Below, piece after piece: positions 42,553 through 54,320 of a DNA stretch of 64,000 bases. The notes beneath the pieces are model-generated. The model was not told where the DNA came from and did not search any database. It was given only the letters and a program-made list of their open reading frames with translations. The DNA is taken from assembly GCF_016097555.1 (NCBI RefSeq), contig NC_054704.1, positions 30,072,023 through 30,136,022 of the forward strand, written 5' to 3'. This DNA is from Gigantopelta aegis (lineage: Eukaryota > Mollusca > Gastropoda > Neomphalida > Peltospiridae). The stretch's first letter is position 1. The number at the start of each line of letters is the position of its first letter. The position numbers and the translations under genes were made by a program.

Positions 42553-44625
42553 ATGGGTTTTCCGACTACAATTATCTGTGTTGTGGCATTTGTGTTCGTT
42601 TCCAATGCATTCAGACCTTCACGAATATGGAAATTCTGTTCTAAAGACTTATGCCTTTGTTCCCATTCAGTCGCGTCGTGCATACGACACGGTGACAATT
42701 TGACCTTTATTCCTCCACTTCCTGGCTACATCACTGAACTCAACTTCTCATTTAATCATCTTCATTCTGTTAGTCAACTAACATTTGTGAATATTTCAAG
42801 ACTGAAGATTGAAAATTTAGCTTTAGTGTCTAACAATATAGTGATTATTTCATCTAATTCCTTTGATAGGTTTGAAAAACTTGCCGTTTTAGACTTAAGT
42901 TTTAACCCAGTCGGCCTTGTGTCACTTAAAGGAGTTTTACAGTCACTTTGGACCCTGCCTGTATATTTCTTATCGCTAAACGGTATGGGTATTGGTGACC
43001 AGCTCTTTGAAGCAGTGCAGTTTCTGAACTCTACAAAATTAACCTTGATGAGCGTTTACAAGAATAATCTGACATTATACAATCAAACATCCTTTGATCA
43101 CGTACCCATGCTAATTACGATACATCTGGACTATAATTACATATCCCAAGTAATTATCGAACAGTCTCCACATCTTAAAACCATAAGTCTTGAATATAAC
43201 AGCCTTTCAACAGTTCCGGATTTTTGCACCAATAAAAGAAATCCCCACATGAAAAATCTAATTCTGGCCCATAACCGGATCGCGGAGTTCAAAGGAGCAA
43301 ATATAGAGTGTCTGCAACACCTTAGACTACTGACGTTGAATGCAAATCCTATTAGTGTTATTCGAAAAAATTCTTTTGCAATGCTTCGTTCACTGCACAT
43401 ATTAATACTACACGATTTACGTGGGCCACTTAACTATATTGAAGAGTTTGCCTTCAACAACAGTGAAGTAGTTTGGATAAATCTGAAGAGCAACAGAATT
43501 AAGTTTGAGACGGTGAGTCCACGCATGTTCTGGGGTTGTGTGAATCTAAAGAGCCTCTCCTTGTCCTACAACCGTTTCTCGAACGTTAACGACACGATGA
43601 TGGAAGAGCTGTTTCATCCTATAAATCAGCTAACATCCCTTGATATGGGCAGTTGTGGGCTACGTGCTATACCCAAAGTCCTGACTAAGAATTTAACAAA
43701 GCTGAAGTGGTTAACTCTGTTCAAGAATTACATAAAATCGTGGCCACCAGGTACGTTTGATTCTATGACTTCACTTACTGAATTGTATCTAATGGGCAAT
43801 AAGATTGGAAACATAAAAGAAGATTCATTTCCTGTAGACATTCGTCAACGCCTGAAGCAGATTAATCTTGCGCAAAATCCATTTGGTTGTACCTGCGACC
43901 TCTTATGGTTCCTTAACTGGTTTAAGACGAACAGGACTATTTTCAAAGAGTATGACCACTCGTACAAATGTTCTTCACCATTGTCACTTCAGGACGTCCA
44001 GCTTATTCACGTGCATTTATCAGAACAGAAATGTTTGATCGGGGTGATGACCACTTTTGTTATTGTTGCTGCAGCATCTTTTGGTGTGCTTTTCACTATT
44101 ATCATTTCAGTGTTTTACCGAAAACGCTGGTCACTAAAACATTATTGGTATATGCGAGGACACAGACAGAGACGTCAACAGGAGATAGACCTAGACTATA
44201 TGTACGATATTTACGTTATCTACAGTGAAGAAGATCTTAGGTGGATTACACAGGAAATGCTTCCGTTTCTTGAAGACACAAAAGGATTAAAACTTTGTAT
44301 CCAGCAACGAGATTTTACTCTAGGAAAAGCGATGGTCGACTGCATAGTAGAAGCAGTGCATTGCAGTCGCGGATTTATTTTGGTGGCATCCAACACGTTT
44401 GTGGAGGAAGAATGGTGCCAGTTTCAATTACAGTTAGCTCACAAGCACAACGAGGAACGCGACCTTGACCTCTTGGTGGTGATTCTTCTGGAGGAAGTGG
44501 ATCAACGTCACATTACCCCAGCACTATACGCGGTAATTAAAACAAAAGACTATATTAGCTGGCCAGTAGATGACGAAGATAGAATCACATTTTGGGAAGA
44601 CGTTTACCAGGAAATCACTCAGTAA
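42553..44625 (+). CDS. Toll-like receptor TLR-B (intronless, 690 aa)
   Basis: Aligns with TLR-A without a length change: signal peptide, N-terminal cap (WKFCSKDLCLCSHSVASC), about 15 LRRs, single C-terminal cysteine cap (NPFGCTCDLLWFLNWF), transmembrane helix after CLIGVMTTFVIV, and a TIR domain. Box 1 (YDIYVIYS) and box 3 (FW) are intact. Box 2 reads RDFTLG: Leu590 (44320-44322) replaces the BB-loop proline important for adaptor contact in many TLRs. The ectodomain is closest to TLR-C, while the juxtamembrane and TIR region is nearly identical to TLR-A, a mosaic discussed in findings. It is intact and probably expressed, but signalling may differ from TLR-A. Confidence 0.95.
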   Translation: MGFPTTIICVVAFVFVSNAFRPSRIWKFCSKDLCLCSHSVASCIRHGDNLTFIPPLPGYITELNFSFNHLHSVSQLTFVNISRLKIENLALVSNNIVIISSNSFDRFEKLAVLDLSFNPVGLVSLKGVLQSLWTLPVYFLSLNGMGIGDQLFEAVQFLNSTKLTLMSVYKNNLTLYNQTSFDHVPMLITIHLDYNYISQVIIEQSPHLKTISLEYNSLSTVPDFCTNKRNPHMKNLILAHNRIAEFKGANIECLQHLRLLTLNANPISVIRKNSFAMLRSLHILILHDLRGPLNYIEEFAFNNSEVVWINLKSNRIKFETVSPRMFWGCVNLKSLSLSYNRFSNVNDTMMEELFHPINQLTSLDMGSCGLRAIPKVLTKNLTKLKWLTLFKNYIKSWPPGTFDSMTSLTELYLMGNKIGNIKEDSFPVDIRQRLKQINLAQNPFGCTCDLLWFLNWFKTNRTIFKEYDHSYKCSSPLSLQDVQLIHVHLSEQKCLIGVMTTFVIVAAASFGVLFTIIISVFYRKRWSLKHYWYMRGHRQRRQQEIDLDYMYDIYVIYSEEDLRWITQEMLPFLEDTKGLKLCIQQRDFTLGKAMVDCIVEAVHCSRGFILVASNTFVEEEWCQFQLQLAHKHNEERDLDLLVVILLEEVDQRHITPALYAVIKTKDYISWPVDDEDRITFWEDVYQEITQ

Positions 44626-45055
44626 TTCTATATAAGAAACAAACCAGTGGAATGTCTGCACCAGATTGTGTTAATGAATTTCGTTTGAATCCGGTTACTT
44701 TTCTTGCATCCAATCAAGTAACAACGTGCTTGTCCTAGAAACAGCCATGTTAATGATTTGGGTTTTTACATAATGATTAATGACATTTGGGTTGTTATAT
44801 TATTATACAATATCTTATTATCTCCTCTAAAGTCCGTCTTTTCACTGTAAAATAGTGTTATTGTATGTTCCTCACATGCCGTTGTGCAACGACCTGAGCG
44901 TAATAAAGTTCTGTCCTGTCCTATTCTGTTCTGGAATCGGGACGGCTGTGGAAATGTGACTCTAGGTTTAAAATTATAGAAACATTAATGTGAAATGCTC
45001 CAGCCCATGTTGTGTAGTTCGATGTCTTCCTTTGCCCCAGTTACATGTCCGTCAT
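44626..45055. other. TLR-B 3' flank
   Basis: The part 44935-45055 matches the TLR-A flank. At 44895-44935 AATAAAGTTCTGTCCTGTCC resembles the pentanucleotide tail of a LINE/SINE 3' end. Confidence 0.5.
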
Positions 45056-45352
45056 GGGCGGGACGTAGCCCAGGGGTAAAACGCTCGCCTGATGTGTGGT
45101 CGGTCTGTCAGTGGGCCCATTGGGTTATTACTCGTTCCAGCCAGTGCATCACAAGTGGTATATCAAAGGCCGTGGCATGTACTATCCTGTCTGTGGGATG
45201 ATGCATATAACACACCCCTTGCTATTAATGGAAAAAAAATGTTGCGAGTTTCCTCTCTAAGATTATATGTCAAAATTACCAAATGTTTGACATCCAATAG
45301 CCGATAATTAATAAACAATATGCTCTAGTGGTGTCGTTAAACAAAAACAAAC
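45056..45352 (+). repeat. SINE family II, near-complete
   Basis: GGGCGGGACGTAGCCCAGGG through TCTGTGGGATGATGCATATA to GTGGTGTCGTTAAACAAA. It lies about 430 bases after the TLR-B stop. Confidence 0.85.
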
Positions 45353-45584
45353 TTTAACTTTACCCGTCACTTCTCGCCGTGACGCGCCCGTGTAACGGCT
45401 GATTAAATTAGTATAGTAAATATGTGTATTTTCTGACTTTATGACCTTTTCGTTTTTAATGTGTAGAAACTCCGTTTTACGTAACCTATGTACTTGGGTT
45501 TTTTAGCACTGAAGTGTTTTGTTACTGTAGTGTATCTTTCACACTGCATTAACCCTACAGAGCTTAGTTCAGCTCTGCCTAGAA

Positions 45585-46041
45585 TATGCTTACCTGTCTG
45601 TCTGTCATATATGATACATACACTGCATTTATCATCTGTGTATTTGTATAACATAATTTTGAATGTGTGTCTCTCTGTGGGTGTTTGCATGTCTAACTCA
45701 ATCATCTGTTTATTTGTATATAATCTTGTCTGTATGTCTCTCTGTCGGTTTGTCTAGATGTCTAACTCAATCATCTGTGTATTTGTATATAATTCTGTCT
45801 GTGTGTCTCTGTCCGTGTCTCTGTATGTCTAACTCAATCATCTGTGTATTTGTATATACTCCTGTCTGTATGTCTCTGTCCGTGTCTCTGTATGTCTAAT
45901 TCAATCATCTGCGTATTTGTATATAATCCTGTCTGTATGTCTAATTCAATCATCTGCGTATTTGTATATAATCCTGTCTATATGTCTAATTCAGTCATAT
46001 GCGTATTTTTATCTAATCTTGTCTGTGTGTCTGTATGTGTG

Positions 46042-46042
<1 letters not shown>
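45585..46042. repeat. Minisatellite, about 55-70-bp units
   Basis: Units of the type TCATCTGTGTATTTGTATAT plus CCTGTCTGTATGTCT repeat about seven times with length variation. ORFs on it are repeat translations. Confidence 0.85.
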
Positions 46043-46123
<81 letters not shown>

Positions 46124-46170
46124 TCCCCCTCCCTCTCCCTCTCCCTCTCTCCCTCTCCCTCTCTCTCTCT
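46043..46170. repeat. (CT)n microsatellite with CCCTCT variants
   Basis: CT array followed by CCCTCTC variants, directly abutting a SINE fragment. Confidence 0.95.
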
Positions 46171-46360
46171 CCGGCTCCAACCCAGAGCGAGTTCTTAAGG
46201 CGCAATGGGTAGGTGTAAGGCCATTACATCCTCTTCTCTGACACTAACCAACCAACAACTAACTCACTGTGCTGGACAGACATCCCAGATAGCTGAGGTA
46301 TGTGCCCAGGACAGCGTGCTTGAACCTTAATTGGATATAAGCACGAAAATAAGTTGAAAA
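46171..46360 (+). repeat. SINE family I, headless copy
   Basis: ACCCAGAGCGAGTTCTTAAG through GGATATAAGCACGAAAATAA. The tRNA-like head is missing, replaced by the CT array. Confidence 0.8.
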
Positions 46361-47680
46361 TTAAAATGAACATTTCACTAATTTCATGAAAACAGTTGAC
46401 AGTTAATCCAGTCTACCTGTTAAGTAATTCACGTGTCATGTTTTGATAATTAATCCTGTTCATTGTCTTAGTTTCTTTGATCTTGAGCTGCTATAATTTG
46501 TCGAAATAATTTTTATAATTACTAATCCAATTCAATCAATTCAATTCATTGTCTTTTTTTTCTTTAATCTCGAGCTGGAATAATTTGAGGTATCACTTTC
46601 TTTGATATGATACTGTTAAATACATTCCTAATTCCTGAATAATCTATTCATACTTGAGTGGTGTCATAGATTGTGGAGATGTTAACAAAAGTTGATTCAA
46701 GTAGAATAAATACTAGTAATTTGACTTTTTTGTTATTTATTATTTGTTTAAGCATAGTTATGTATGGGATGAACTGCTCAAACTGTCATTGAACATGTTG
46801 TCAACAATAATGCATGGACTTCATAAAATCACTGGTCATTACTGGTCATCACTAAATAATTTAGGGATTGCATAAAATCCCTAACCAAAACAGGCTTTTC
46901 ATGAAATTACTGAAATGTTCAGGGATTTCACGAACTGCTGACGTGTTCTAGTTTTGATTTTTAAAGACATTTTTGTGATTAGAACACGGCACACTGACAT
47001 GGCTCTGATGGATATATGAATGTACGACGTGGGTTTGTGCGCGCGCGTGTTGGGCATATACACTATATACAATTATTTCATTGCGGCTGGCCACATACGT
47101 TTTGTACACGCATCACACCAATCCAGTCTAGTAGCCCGAGTACTCTGACGGTAAGAGAGCTAGACTGACATTTGAACAGTTATCCGGCATCCGCCTCTGT
47201 TTAGAGTTACATTATACTGAATCGTCAGGACATCATTAACAGATATATCCGTCTGTAGATACAATTTAAAAAAACTGATAGAAGTAGATGAGTGTAGATC
47301 AAATTTACAGGTAGACTAATTAAACACCTTGTAAAAAAATTGCCACGGCTTGCTGTGGAGAAATTGCGCCTTAATTGATACACAAACTAGTAATAAAAGG
47401 ATTACGAAAACTAAAAAAACTCGAAAACCTCGATATCTCAAATTAATTTTTCTGTCCCACCATAAATATTGAATATATATTGCATTTCCAAAACTCGAAG
47501 TGTGTTAACTGATTAAGCTATCGTTACCGGTGTGTGTCTTGACTAGTCTTGGCTGTCGAGGATTCAAGTGTTACTTACAGAATTGTAGATCGCCGACTAA
47601 GCGGAACGAAATGATCCTTTGTTTGGTTGTCGGATAGATTCGTTACATAAGACATAATTGAGGACAGTTTGGTTTACGCC
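46361..47680. other. AT-rich intergenic DNA, no gene
   Basis: No ORFs of interest. A short hairpin with CTAG arms at 47128-47165 (GTCTAG...CTAGAC) superficially resembles a tRNA arm. Confidence 0.45.
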
Positions 47681-47681
47681 A

Positions 47682-48080
47682 ATCATTAAGGCTGTTTGTT
47701 TTTGCTCTTAAAAGAATGGATAGTGTTAAATTATTTTTTATGTTAAAAAATACAAACTTTAAGTGCTATTCGGCATTCAATGTTTTAGTTTGTTATTTAC
47801 GTTCTGCAAATTTTGATGTTATTACATACTTTCGCTTACTTATATATGTATTTTTCGTTTTTAATAATCATTAACGCTGTTTGTTTTTGCTCTTAAAAGA
47901 ATGGATAGTGTTAAATTATTTAGAACGTTTCTATTGTGTATTTTTTATGTGAAAAAAATATATATACTTAGTGCTATTCGGCATTCAATGGTTTAGTTTG
48001 TTATTTACGTTCTGCAAATTCTGATTATATTACATACTTCCGGTTACATATATATGTATTTTTCATTTTTAATTTGTGTT
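47682..48080 (+). repeat. Two-copy tandem repeat, about 190 bp
   Basis: GCTGTTTGTTTTTGCTCTTA starts each copy (47692 and 47876). Both run through GTGCTATTCGGCATTCAATG and GTTATTTACGTTCTGCAAAT to a TATATGTATTTTTC end. Confidence 0.9.
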
Positions 48081-48461
48081 TCAGTCAATAAATGCAACGC
48101 ATATATTGTTTCAAATTCATCTGAGTTGGCTTTTTTCTTTCGCTATTTAATTAGTTTTAAATTAAACACAACAGAAATGTACCATACACGCCGGAAGATG
48201 CCAAGCAGATGATGTTGCGCTGAACTGCCAATTATATATTAATTCGCCTTTTGGAGGTGTGTGTATGTGTGCGTGCGTGCGTGTGTATGTTTGTGTACGT
48301 GTTTAGCGCACGTTTCTTACAATATCAAACGAAATCATCCATCTGCAATGCAGTATCAATTTTGAGGTGTGCTATACAAATTTTGAAAACTCGAACTCCA
48401 TGAAATTCGAGTTATCGAAGTTTGATCTCACACATACACAAACAAACACACACACACAACA

Positions 48462-48462
<1 letters not shown>

Positions 48463-48533
<71 letters not shown>

Positions 48534-48560
48534 CTCTCTCTCAGTCTCTCTCTCTTTAAA
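48463..48560. repeat. (CT)n microsatellite
   Basis: CT array with two CAGT interruptions near its end. Confidence 0.95.
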
Positions 48561-49064
48561 TATGACATATTGTAACTGTACATACCTTTTATACACTATA
48601 ATAGAGATGCACATTATAGTAGGTTGCACTGTAGAAACAACAGTTTCAATGAGCATGTCATTTTACCATCGACAACTGGTAGGGGCGGCCATATTAATCA
48701 TCCTTTCAGGAGGTGTTGTTGGTCAAGTAATTAATGGTAATCTGATCATTGTAAACATATTCCCCACCAAAAACCAATAAAGACATTATGTTTATCGGCT
48801 AAACACCGGACTTTTCAGGGAACTTCGAATTTTGGAAGGGTGCGGACCTCCAAAAGCCTCGAGGGCAGTTCTTACAATATTAATGCAATAAATTGAATTG
48901 AACTGGACTGCATTAACCCCGCGAACCTTTCTGACAGTCTTATTAATATGCATTGGGGTAGCCAAGGTGGAGCATGGGAGCCATGTCCATTCTGAGTCAC
49001 ACGCACACACACACATACAATGTGGGTAGTCCCTCAATATAAAACCATCGGTACACCAATACCT

Positions 49065-49175
49065 ACAGCATCGTAGAGGTCTAAATTAACGAGCTACTCT
49101 CGATTTACTAATATCAAAACCTATATTAGCTCTGCCATTTACCTTTCGACCGACCGTTCAAAAATTGCGCCAAAA
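49065..49175 (+). repeat. Dispersed repeat shared with 4330-4432
   Basis: ACTAATATCAAAACCTATAT, TTTCGACCGACCGTTCAAAA and AATTGCGCCAAA occur in the same order at both sites. Confidence 0.75.
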
Positions 49176-49199
49176 GAAATTATGGGGGTAGCTGCCCCT

Positions 49200-50570
49200 T
49201 GCCCCCCCCCCCCCCCCCCAGCTACGGCCCTGCTATCAACATTAATTTTCTTACTGTCACCAGCATTTAGTTTATTTGTTATACATCACCGTAAAAAATT
49301 TATTCTTCTCAGCTATAAAACAGTTAATCGGACTGCAGTTTCATTCATCAACTAATTTGTTATATCTCATTTGTTATACAAAACAAAATAATAGATTTAG
49401 CATAATTTTAATGGGATTCCTGATTTAGGTGTTTGCAGAATTTGTAATAAAGTATTTTTAGTTAGGGGACACAAGAGGCTTATGACCTTTATATTTTCCA
49501 AAGGGCCTGTGACACTCCTTGGATCCGCGCCTGGTCAATGTAAGAATTTGCATTGAAAATATATTTTCGTTTTGATTTATTGGCTGTGCACAAAATAATA
49601 TCCACATGTGACCCACATATTAGTATCCAAAATATATTATATATTTTATATCATTTCAGACGTATTTTTATTCCAGCGAATCTTTATCACACTTTAATAT
49701 ATACGTATACATGAACCATTGAGCAGAACATCTGAATGGTGGTTTTGGCATAGGTTCGTATCTATCCCCCCCCCCCCCCCCCCCCCACTTCTTTCAAGTT
49801 TAGGGTAATCATATCGTCGTGCCATTAATTCATAAGGTTACAGAAGGTCTTTAAACCTGCTTGCTGGATGTCTACTAAACTTCTGCTGGAGATTGCATAT
49901 GTTGGGGAAATAAACCGGAGTTTCCGATTATTATTTTTTAGGAATGAGATTGAGAGAGTGGAAGAAATGGTCAAACTATGTGAATTTTTAGCGAATTGCT
50001 TAATACATAGCAGATCGACATTGATTAATCAATCCTTCATTCATTTTTAATTCGACTCTTTCAAATAAATGACTGATTTTTCCAATTTCTCTACAAATTA
50101 CCATCAAATTGCATAAGTTAAATCTACTTTTTCTAAACAGGGATGAAGGGCGAGGCAACTGATGGAACAGCAAAATAAAGCAGTTGCACGCGCTGTTCTG
50201 ACTTTCGTCTCTGTGTACATGTATTGTCAAATATTAGTAAGAATTAAAGTGAATCTTCCTATTTTGGCCGTTATAGCATTTTCTATTCATCCCTGCGTTA
50301 AACATTATATTTAATGTAAACAATATGGTGGTAATTTGTTAAAAATAATTTTAATTACTTAATTCTTTTTGTAAAATGTTTTATGTTAGTTGGTATGGGG
50401 TTAAAACGTATTGATTGTATACACATTTAATGGTATTTAGTATAGTTATATGGCATACGGACTATTTCCAAGAAAGCAAAGCAGTGCAAGAGCCACACAT
50501 TTTAAAATAAATACACACAAAATAGTAACCTCAAATGTTCATCGCCTTGACTTCCTATCTTAACCTCGGT
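49200..50570. other. AT-rich intergenic DNA, no gene
   Basis: Contains two poly(C) runs (49202-49219 and 49768-49786). The first is followed by AGCTACGGCCCTG, the same word that begins the LINE-endonuclease duplicates at 14655 and 15790 in the opposite orientation. Confidence 0.5.
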
Positions 50571-50573
50571 GGA

Positions 50574-50792
50574 TCCATTCAAATGGGTTCCAACCAGTGC
50601 ACCACAACTGGTCAACGGCCTTGGTATGTGCTTTGTTGTCTGTGGGAAAGTGCATATAAAAGATCCCTTGCTGCATTAGAAAAAAAATGTAGCGGATTTT
50701 CTTTGATGAATACGAGTTCGAATACGAATATTTGACATCCAATAGCCTATGATTAATTAATTAATGTGCTCTAGTGGTGTCGTTAAACAAAC
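50574..50792 (+). repeat. SINE family II, headless copy
   Basis: CCAGTGCACCACAACTGGTC, GTGCATATAAAAGATCCCTT and GTGGTGTCGTTAAACAAAC. It ends 18 bases before the TLR-C upstream block. Confidence 0.8.
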
Positions 50793-50810
50793 CAGACTTT
50801 TCCTATCTTC

Positions 50811-51044
50811 ATATCAGTCAAAGGATCACTTCTCCAGCTGAACAATAAGACGGCGGAAATGTGAAAATGATGTAGTGTCTTACGTAGTTTCCGTAAACAC
50901 TTTACAAAGGAAGTGAATGTTCAAAGAGAGGACACATGTCTATCTTCTTCATAGAGTAATAATTTACGAGAACTGGAAATAAAATAGAAACAGTTTTCAA
51001 TTATTCTGTAACTTGAATGTTGTAAACTGGATATTTACTGTGAA
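50811..51044 (+). promoter_or_regulatory. Conserved upstream block of TLR-C
   Basis: Shares ATATCAGTCAAAGGATCACT, GGCGGAAATGTG, AGGAAGTGA (50908-50916) and CTGGATATTTACTGTGAAAT with TLR-A. It is closer to the TLR-A block than to the TLR-B block. Confidence 0.6.
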
Positions 51045-53117
51045 ATGGGTTTTCCGCTGACAGTTCTCTGCATTGTGTCATTTGTGTTCATTTCCCGTGC
51101 ATACAGACCTTCACAAATATGGAAATTCTGTTACAAGGACGTGTGCGTTTGTTCCCGTTCAGCCGCTTTGTGCAAAGGGCACGGTGACAACCTGACCTAC
51201 ATTCCACCAATCCACGGCTACATCAGCGATCTCACTTTCTCGTTTAATCATTTGCATTCTGTAAGTCAACACACATTTCTGAATATTTCCAGACAGAAGA
51301 TTAAAAACTTAACTTTAGTATCTAACAAAATGGTCATTATATCATCTAATTCCTTTGATAAGTTTAGACAACTTGGATTTTTAGACTTAAGTTTTAACCC
51401 GATTGGTCTTGTGTCACTGAAATGCATTTTGCAGTCACTTTGGACACTACCTGTAAATGTCTTAGTTCTAAACGGTATGGGGCTTGGTGACCAGCTCTTT
51501 GAAGCAGTCCAGTTTCTGAACTCTACAAAATTAACGTTGATTCGTGCTTACAATAATAACCTTACAGTATACAATCAAACATCATTTAAGCACTTACCTA
51601 ATCTAAAATCGGTATATCTGGACGACAATTTCATATCTCGAGTGATTACCGAAAAGTCTCCATATATTAAAACTATAAGCCTTAAAAAAAATAGACTTTC
51701 AACAGTTCCGGACTTTTGCACTAGTAAAACAAATCCCCTTGTGACAAATCTATTTCTGAACCGCAACCGGATCGCCGAGTTTTCAGGAAGAAATCTAGAG
51801 TGTCTGAGACATCTCAGATTACTGACGCTAGATGCAAATCCTATTAGAATTATTCGAAAAAATTCGTTTGTAATGCTTCGTTCACTGCAAATTTTAATAC
51901 TAAGCGATTTACACGGGCCACTAAGACATATTGAAGAGTTTGCCTTCAACAATAGTAAACTAGTGTGGATCGATCTAAGAGACAATGGTCTTCAGTTTCA
52001 GTCGGTGAGTCCACGCATGTTCTGGGGCTGTGTTAATCTAAAGCAGCTGTCCATGTCCTACAACAGTTTCTATAACGTTAACGATACGATGATGGAAGAA
52101 TTGTTTACCCCATTAAATCAACTAACGTCCCTTGATATGGGACGTTGTGGTATCCATAGTATACCCAAAGTCGTGACTAAACATTTGACAAAACTGAAGT
52201 GGTTAAGTCTGTTCAAGAATTACATAAAATCGTGGTCACCGGGTACGTTTGATTCTATGACTTCACTTGCCGAATTGTATCTAATGGGCAATAAGATTGG
52301 AAATATAAAAGAAGATTCATTTCCTATAGAGATTCGACAACATCTAAAACACATTAATCTGGCGGAAAATCCATTTACTTGTACCTGCGACCTCTTGTGG
52401 TTTCTTAACTGGTTTAAGACGAACAGGACAATTTTCAAGCAGTACGACCATTCGTATAGATGTTCTTCACCATTGTCGTCTAGAAGCATAGAGCTGATTC
52501 ACATACACTTATCACAACAGAAATGTTTGATCGGGGTGATGACAACTTTTGTAATTGTTGCTGTAGCATCTTCTGGCGTGTTCCTAACTATTATCATTTC
52601 TGTACTTTACCGAAAACGCTGGTCACTGAAACATTATTGGTATATGAGAGGTCATAGAGAGAGACGCCAAGAGGAGATAGACCGAGCCTATATGTACGAT
52701 ATTTACATTATCTACAGTAAAGACGATCTTGGTTGGATTACACAGGAAATGCTTCCGTTTCTTGAAGACACCAAAGGATTAAAACTTTGTATCCAGCAAC
52801 GAGATTTTACGCTAGGAAGAGCGATGGTGGACTGCATAGTAGAAGCAGTGCATTGCAGTCGCGGTTTCATTTTGGTGGCATCCAACACGTTTGTCAAGGA
52901 AGAATGGTGCCAGTTTCAACTGCAATTAGCTCACAAGCACAACCAGGATCGCGACCTTGACCTCTTGTTGGTAATTCTTTTGGAGGAAGTGGATCAACGC
53001 CATATGACCCCTGAACTATACGCTGTACTCAAAACAAAAGACTATATTTGTTGGCCGACAGCTAACGATGATAGAGTCACATTTTGGGAAGATCTTTACC
53101 AGGAAATCACCCATTGA
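51045..53117 (+). CDS. Toll-like receptor TLR-C (intronless, 690 aa)
   Basis: Same architecture and exact length as TLR-A and TLR-B: signal peptide MGFPLTVLCIVSFVFIS, N-terminal cap (CYKDVCVCSRSAALC), about 15 LRRs, cap NPFTCTCDLLWFLNWF, transmembrane helix after CLIGVMTTFVIVAV, and a TIR domain with YDIYIIYS (box 1) and FW (box 3). Box 2 is RDFTLG with Leu590 (52812-52814) in place of proline, as in TLR-B. The juxtamembrane part differs from A and B (RERRQEEIDRAY), and the TIR domain carries unique changes (YSKDD, HNQDRD, PTANDD). The ATG lies in the same GTGAAATGGG context as in TLR-A. It is intact; its ligand and adaptor use are unknown. Confidence 0.95.
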   Translation: MGFPLTVLCIVSFVFISRAYRPSQIWKFCYKDVCVCSRSAALCKGHGDNLTYIPPIHGYISDLTFSFNHLHSVSQHTFLNISRQKIKNLTLVSNKMVIISSNSFDKFRQLGFLDLSFNPIGLVSLKCILQSLWTLPVNVLVLNGMGLGDQLFEAVQFLNSTKLTLIRAYNNNLTVYNQTSFKHLPNLKSVYLDDNFISRVITEKSPYIKTISLKKNRLSTVPDFCTSKTNPLVTNLFLNRNRIAEFSGRNLECLRHLRLLTLDANPIRIIRKNSFVMLRSLQILILSDLHGPLRHIEEFAFNNSKLVWIDLRDNGLQFQSVSPRMFWGCVNLKQLSMSYNSFYNVNDTMMEELFTPLNQLTSLDMGRCGIHSIPKVVTKHLTKLKWLSLFKNYIKSWSPGTFDSMTSLAELYLMGNKIGNIKEDSFPIEIRQHLKHINLAENPFTCTCDLLWFLNWFKTNRTIFKQYDHSYRCSSPLSSRSIELIHIHLSQQKCLIGVMTTFVIVAVASSGVFLTIIISVLYRKRWSLKHYWYMRGHRERRQEEIDRAYMYDIYIIYSKDDLGWITQEMLPFLEDTKGLKLCIQQRDFTLGRAMVDCIVEAVHCSRGFILVASNTFVKEEWCQFQLQLAHKHNQDRDLDLLLVILLEEVDQRHMTPELYAVLKTKDYICWPTANDDRVTFWEDLYQEITH

Positions 53118-53516
53118 TCTTAGATAGGAAACAAAGGCTTCTAAAGTTCATGCCCAAGACTGTGTTGGTGAATTTTAGTCCTGACGATGCCTTTTGCGTA
53201 GATAGGGTGGATATCCTCACCCCAATAACACAGCTTTCCCCATGATCTTTTATATTTTCTTCTGGCCCCAAAGACACGACAATGTGGGGGTTTTCCCCAG
53301 TATAAATGCACCCTATATATAAACTGGCTTCACCAGTTACTGATACAAAATCACTCTACCAATATTGAACTTCACAGACTTTAAGCTAATTCACACCATG
53401 TTTCATTATGTAGATTTAAAGATGATTGTACATGTAGCATTTTGTGTTAAATTTTCTGGAGATGAGAGGTGGGGTCCATATACTTACACATTAATTACAA
53501 TCCTATATAATATATA
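53118..53516. other. TLR-C 3' flank, no gene
   Basis: No matching flank from the other TLR genes recognised beyond about 100 bases. Confidence 0.4.
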
Positions 53517-53518
53517 TA

Positions 53519-54061
53519 TTCTTCAAAAAAAAGTAGAGGAACTCTAATAAGAATTTACAATTGCCAAAATTGTAAGGTATATTAGCTGTGGGGAATGGTT
53601 ATATGATAATAGTGAATTAACTGGGCAAACATTACAACCGGTAGTTCAGTATTACAGTAGGTTTTATGACCACCAAGATCTTGAAAGACGACTGGGGTCA
53701 GAAGTGAAATTTGAAAGTTGACGGGGTTTTTTTTTATCAGTAAATCGCAAATTTAAACAATAAAAATGACTAAAAACAAAACAATAACAACTGTATGATC
53801 AACAGAATGAAACAAATTGACAGAAATAATGTTCCACAGTGATTAATGGACCTTCCTGGAAATTGTCAAAATCGAGAATGACTTCCCACGCACGTGTACG
53901 GGGCAACTGCGTGATGCATGTGCAAACTATGGAATGTGTTTCGATGTGTTGATAAACAGACCTGAATGTTCTTTACTAGGATGTCTGTGGTCAAAACGTA
54001 TGTTCTGTCTAATAGTTGATATTAACATTAATATTCCAGGTTCCCCTACTTTTTTAAAGAG
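53519..54061. mobile_element. mariner-type MITE, 543 bp
   Basis: Left TTCTTCAAAAAAAAGTAGAG and right (minus strand) CTCTTTAAAAAAGTAGGGGA are inverted repeats flanked by TA (53517-53518 and 54062-54063). The interior has no coding sequence. Confidence 0.7.
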
Positions 54062-54320
54062 TATCACAGGCGCATACTCAAAATAGCTAGCGACCTTCAG
54101 TTGAACGTGAGTAATAATCATCATTTATAGCAAGCATTCTGAGAGTACTGCTAAAGCACTACATGTTCCTCCGGGCCCCCACACATTTTATACTAAGTTC
54201 AAGGTCCATAACTCTGTCAAACATAGATTTATTTAATTTTTAACAGAGTTATGGATCTTGAATAAATTCCCATAAACGTCAAACCTGATCTGGTTGTAAC
54301 TATGAAAAATGGGTAAATCC

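Noticed and set aside
47128-47170. tRNA-like fold (GTCTAG...CTAGAC)
   Set aside because: There is no acceptor stem, D arm or B box; it looks like a hairpin in a repeat.
49868-50050. 60-residue ORF resembling a small basic protein
   Set aside because: No conserved motif, AT-rich context and no paralogue in the window.
53365-53547. 60-residue ORF after TLR-C
   Set aside because: It overlaps the left end of a mariner-type MITE and has no similarity to the TLR genes.
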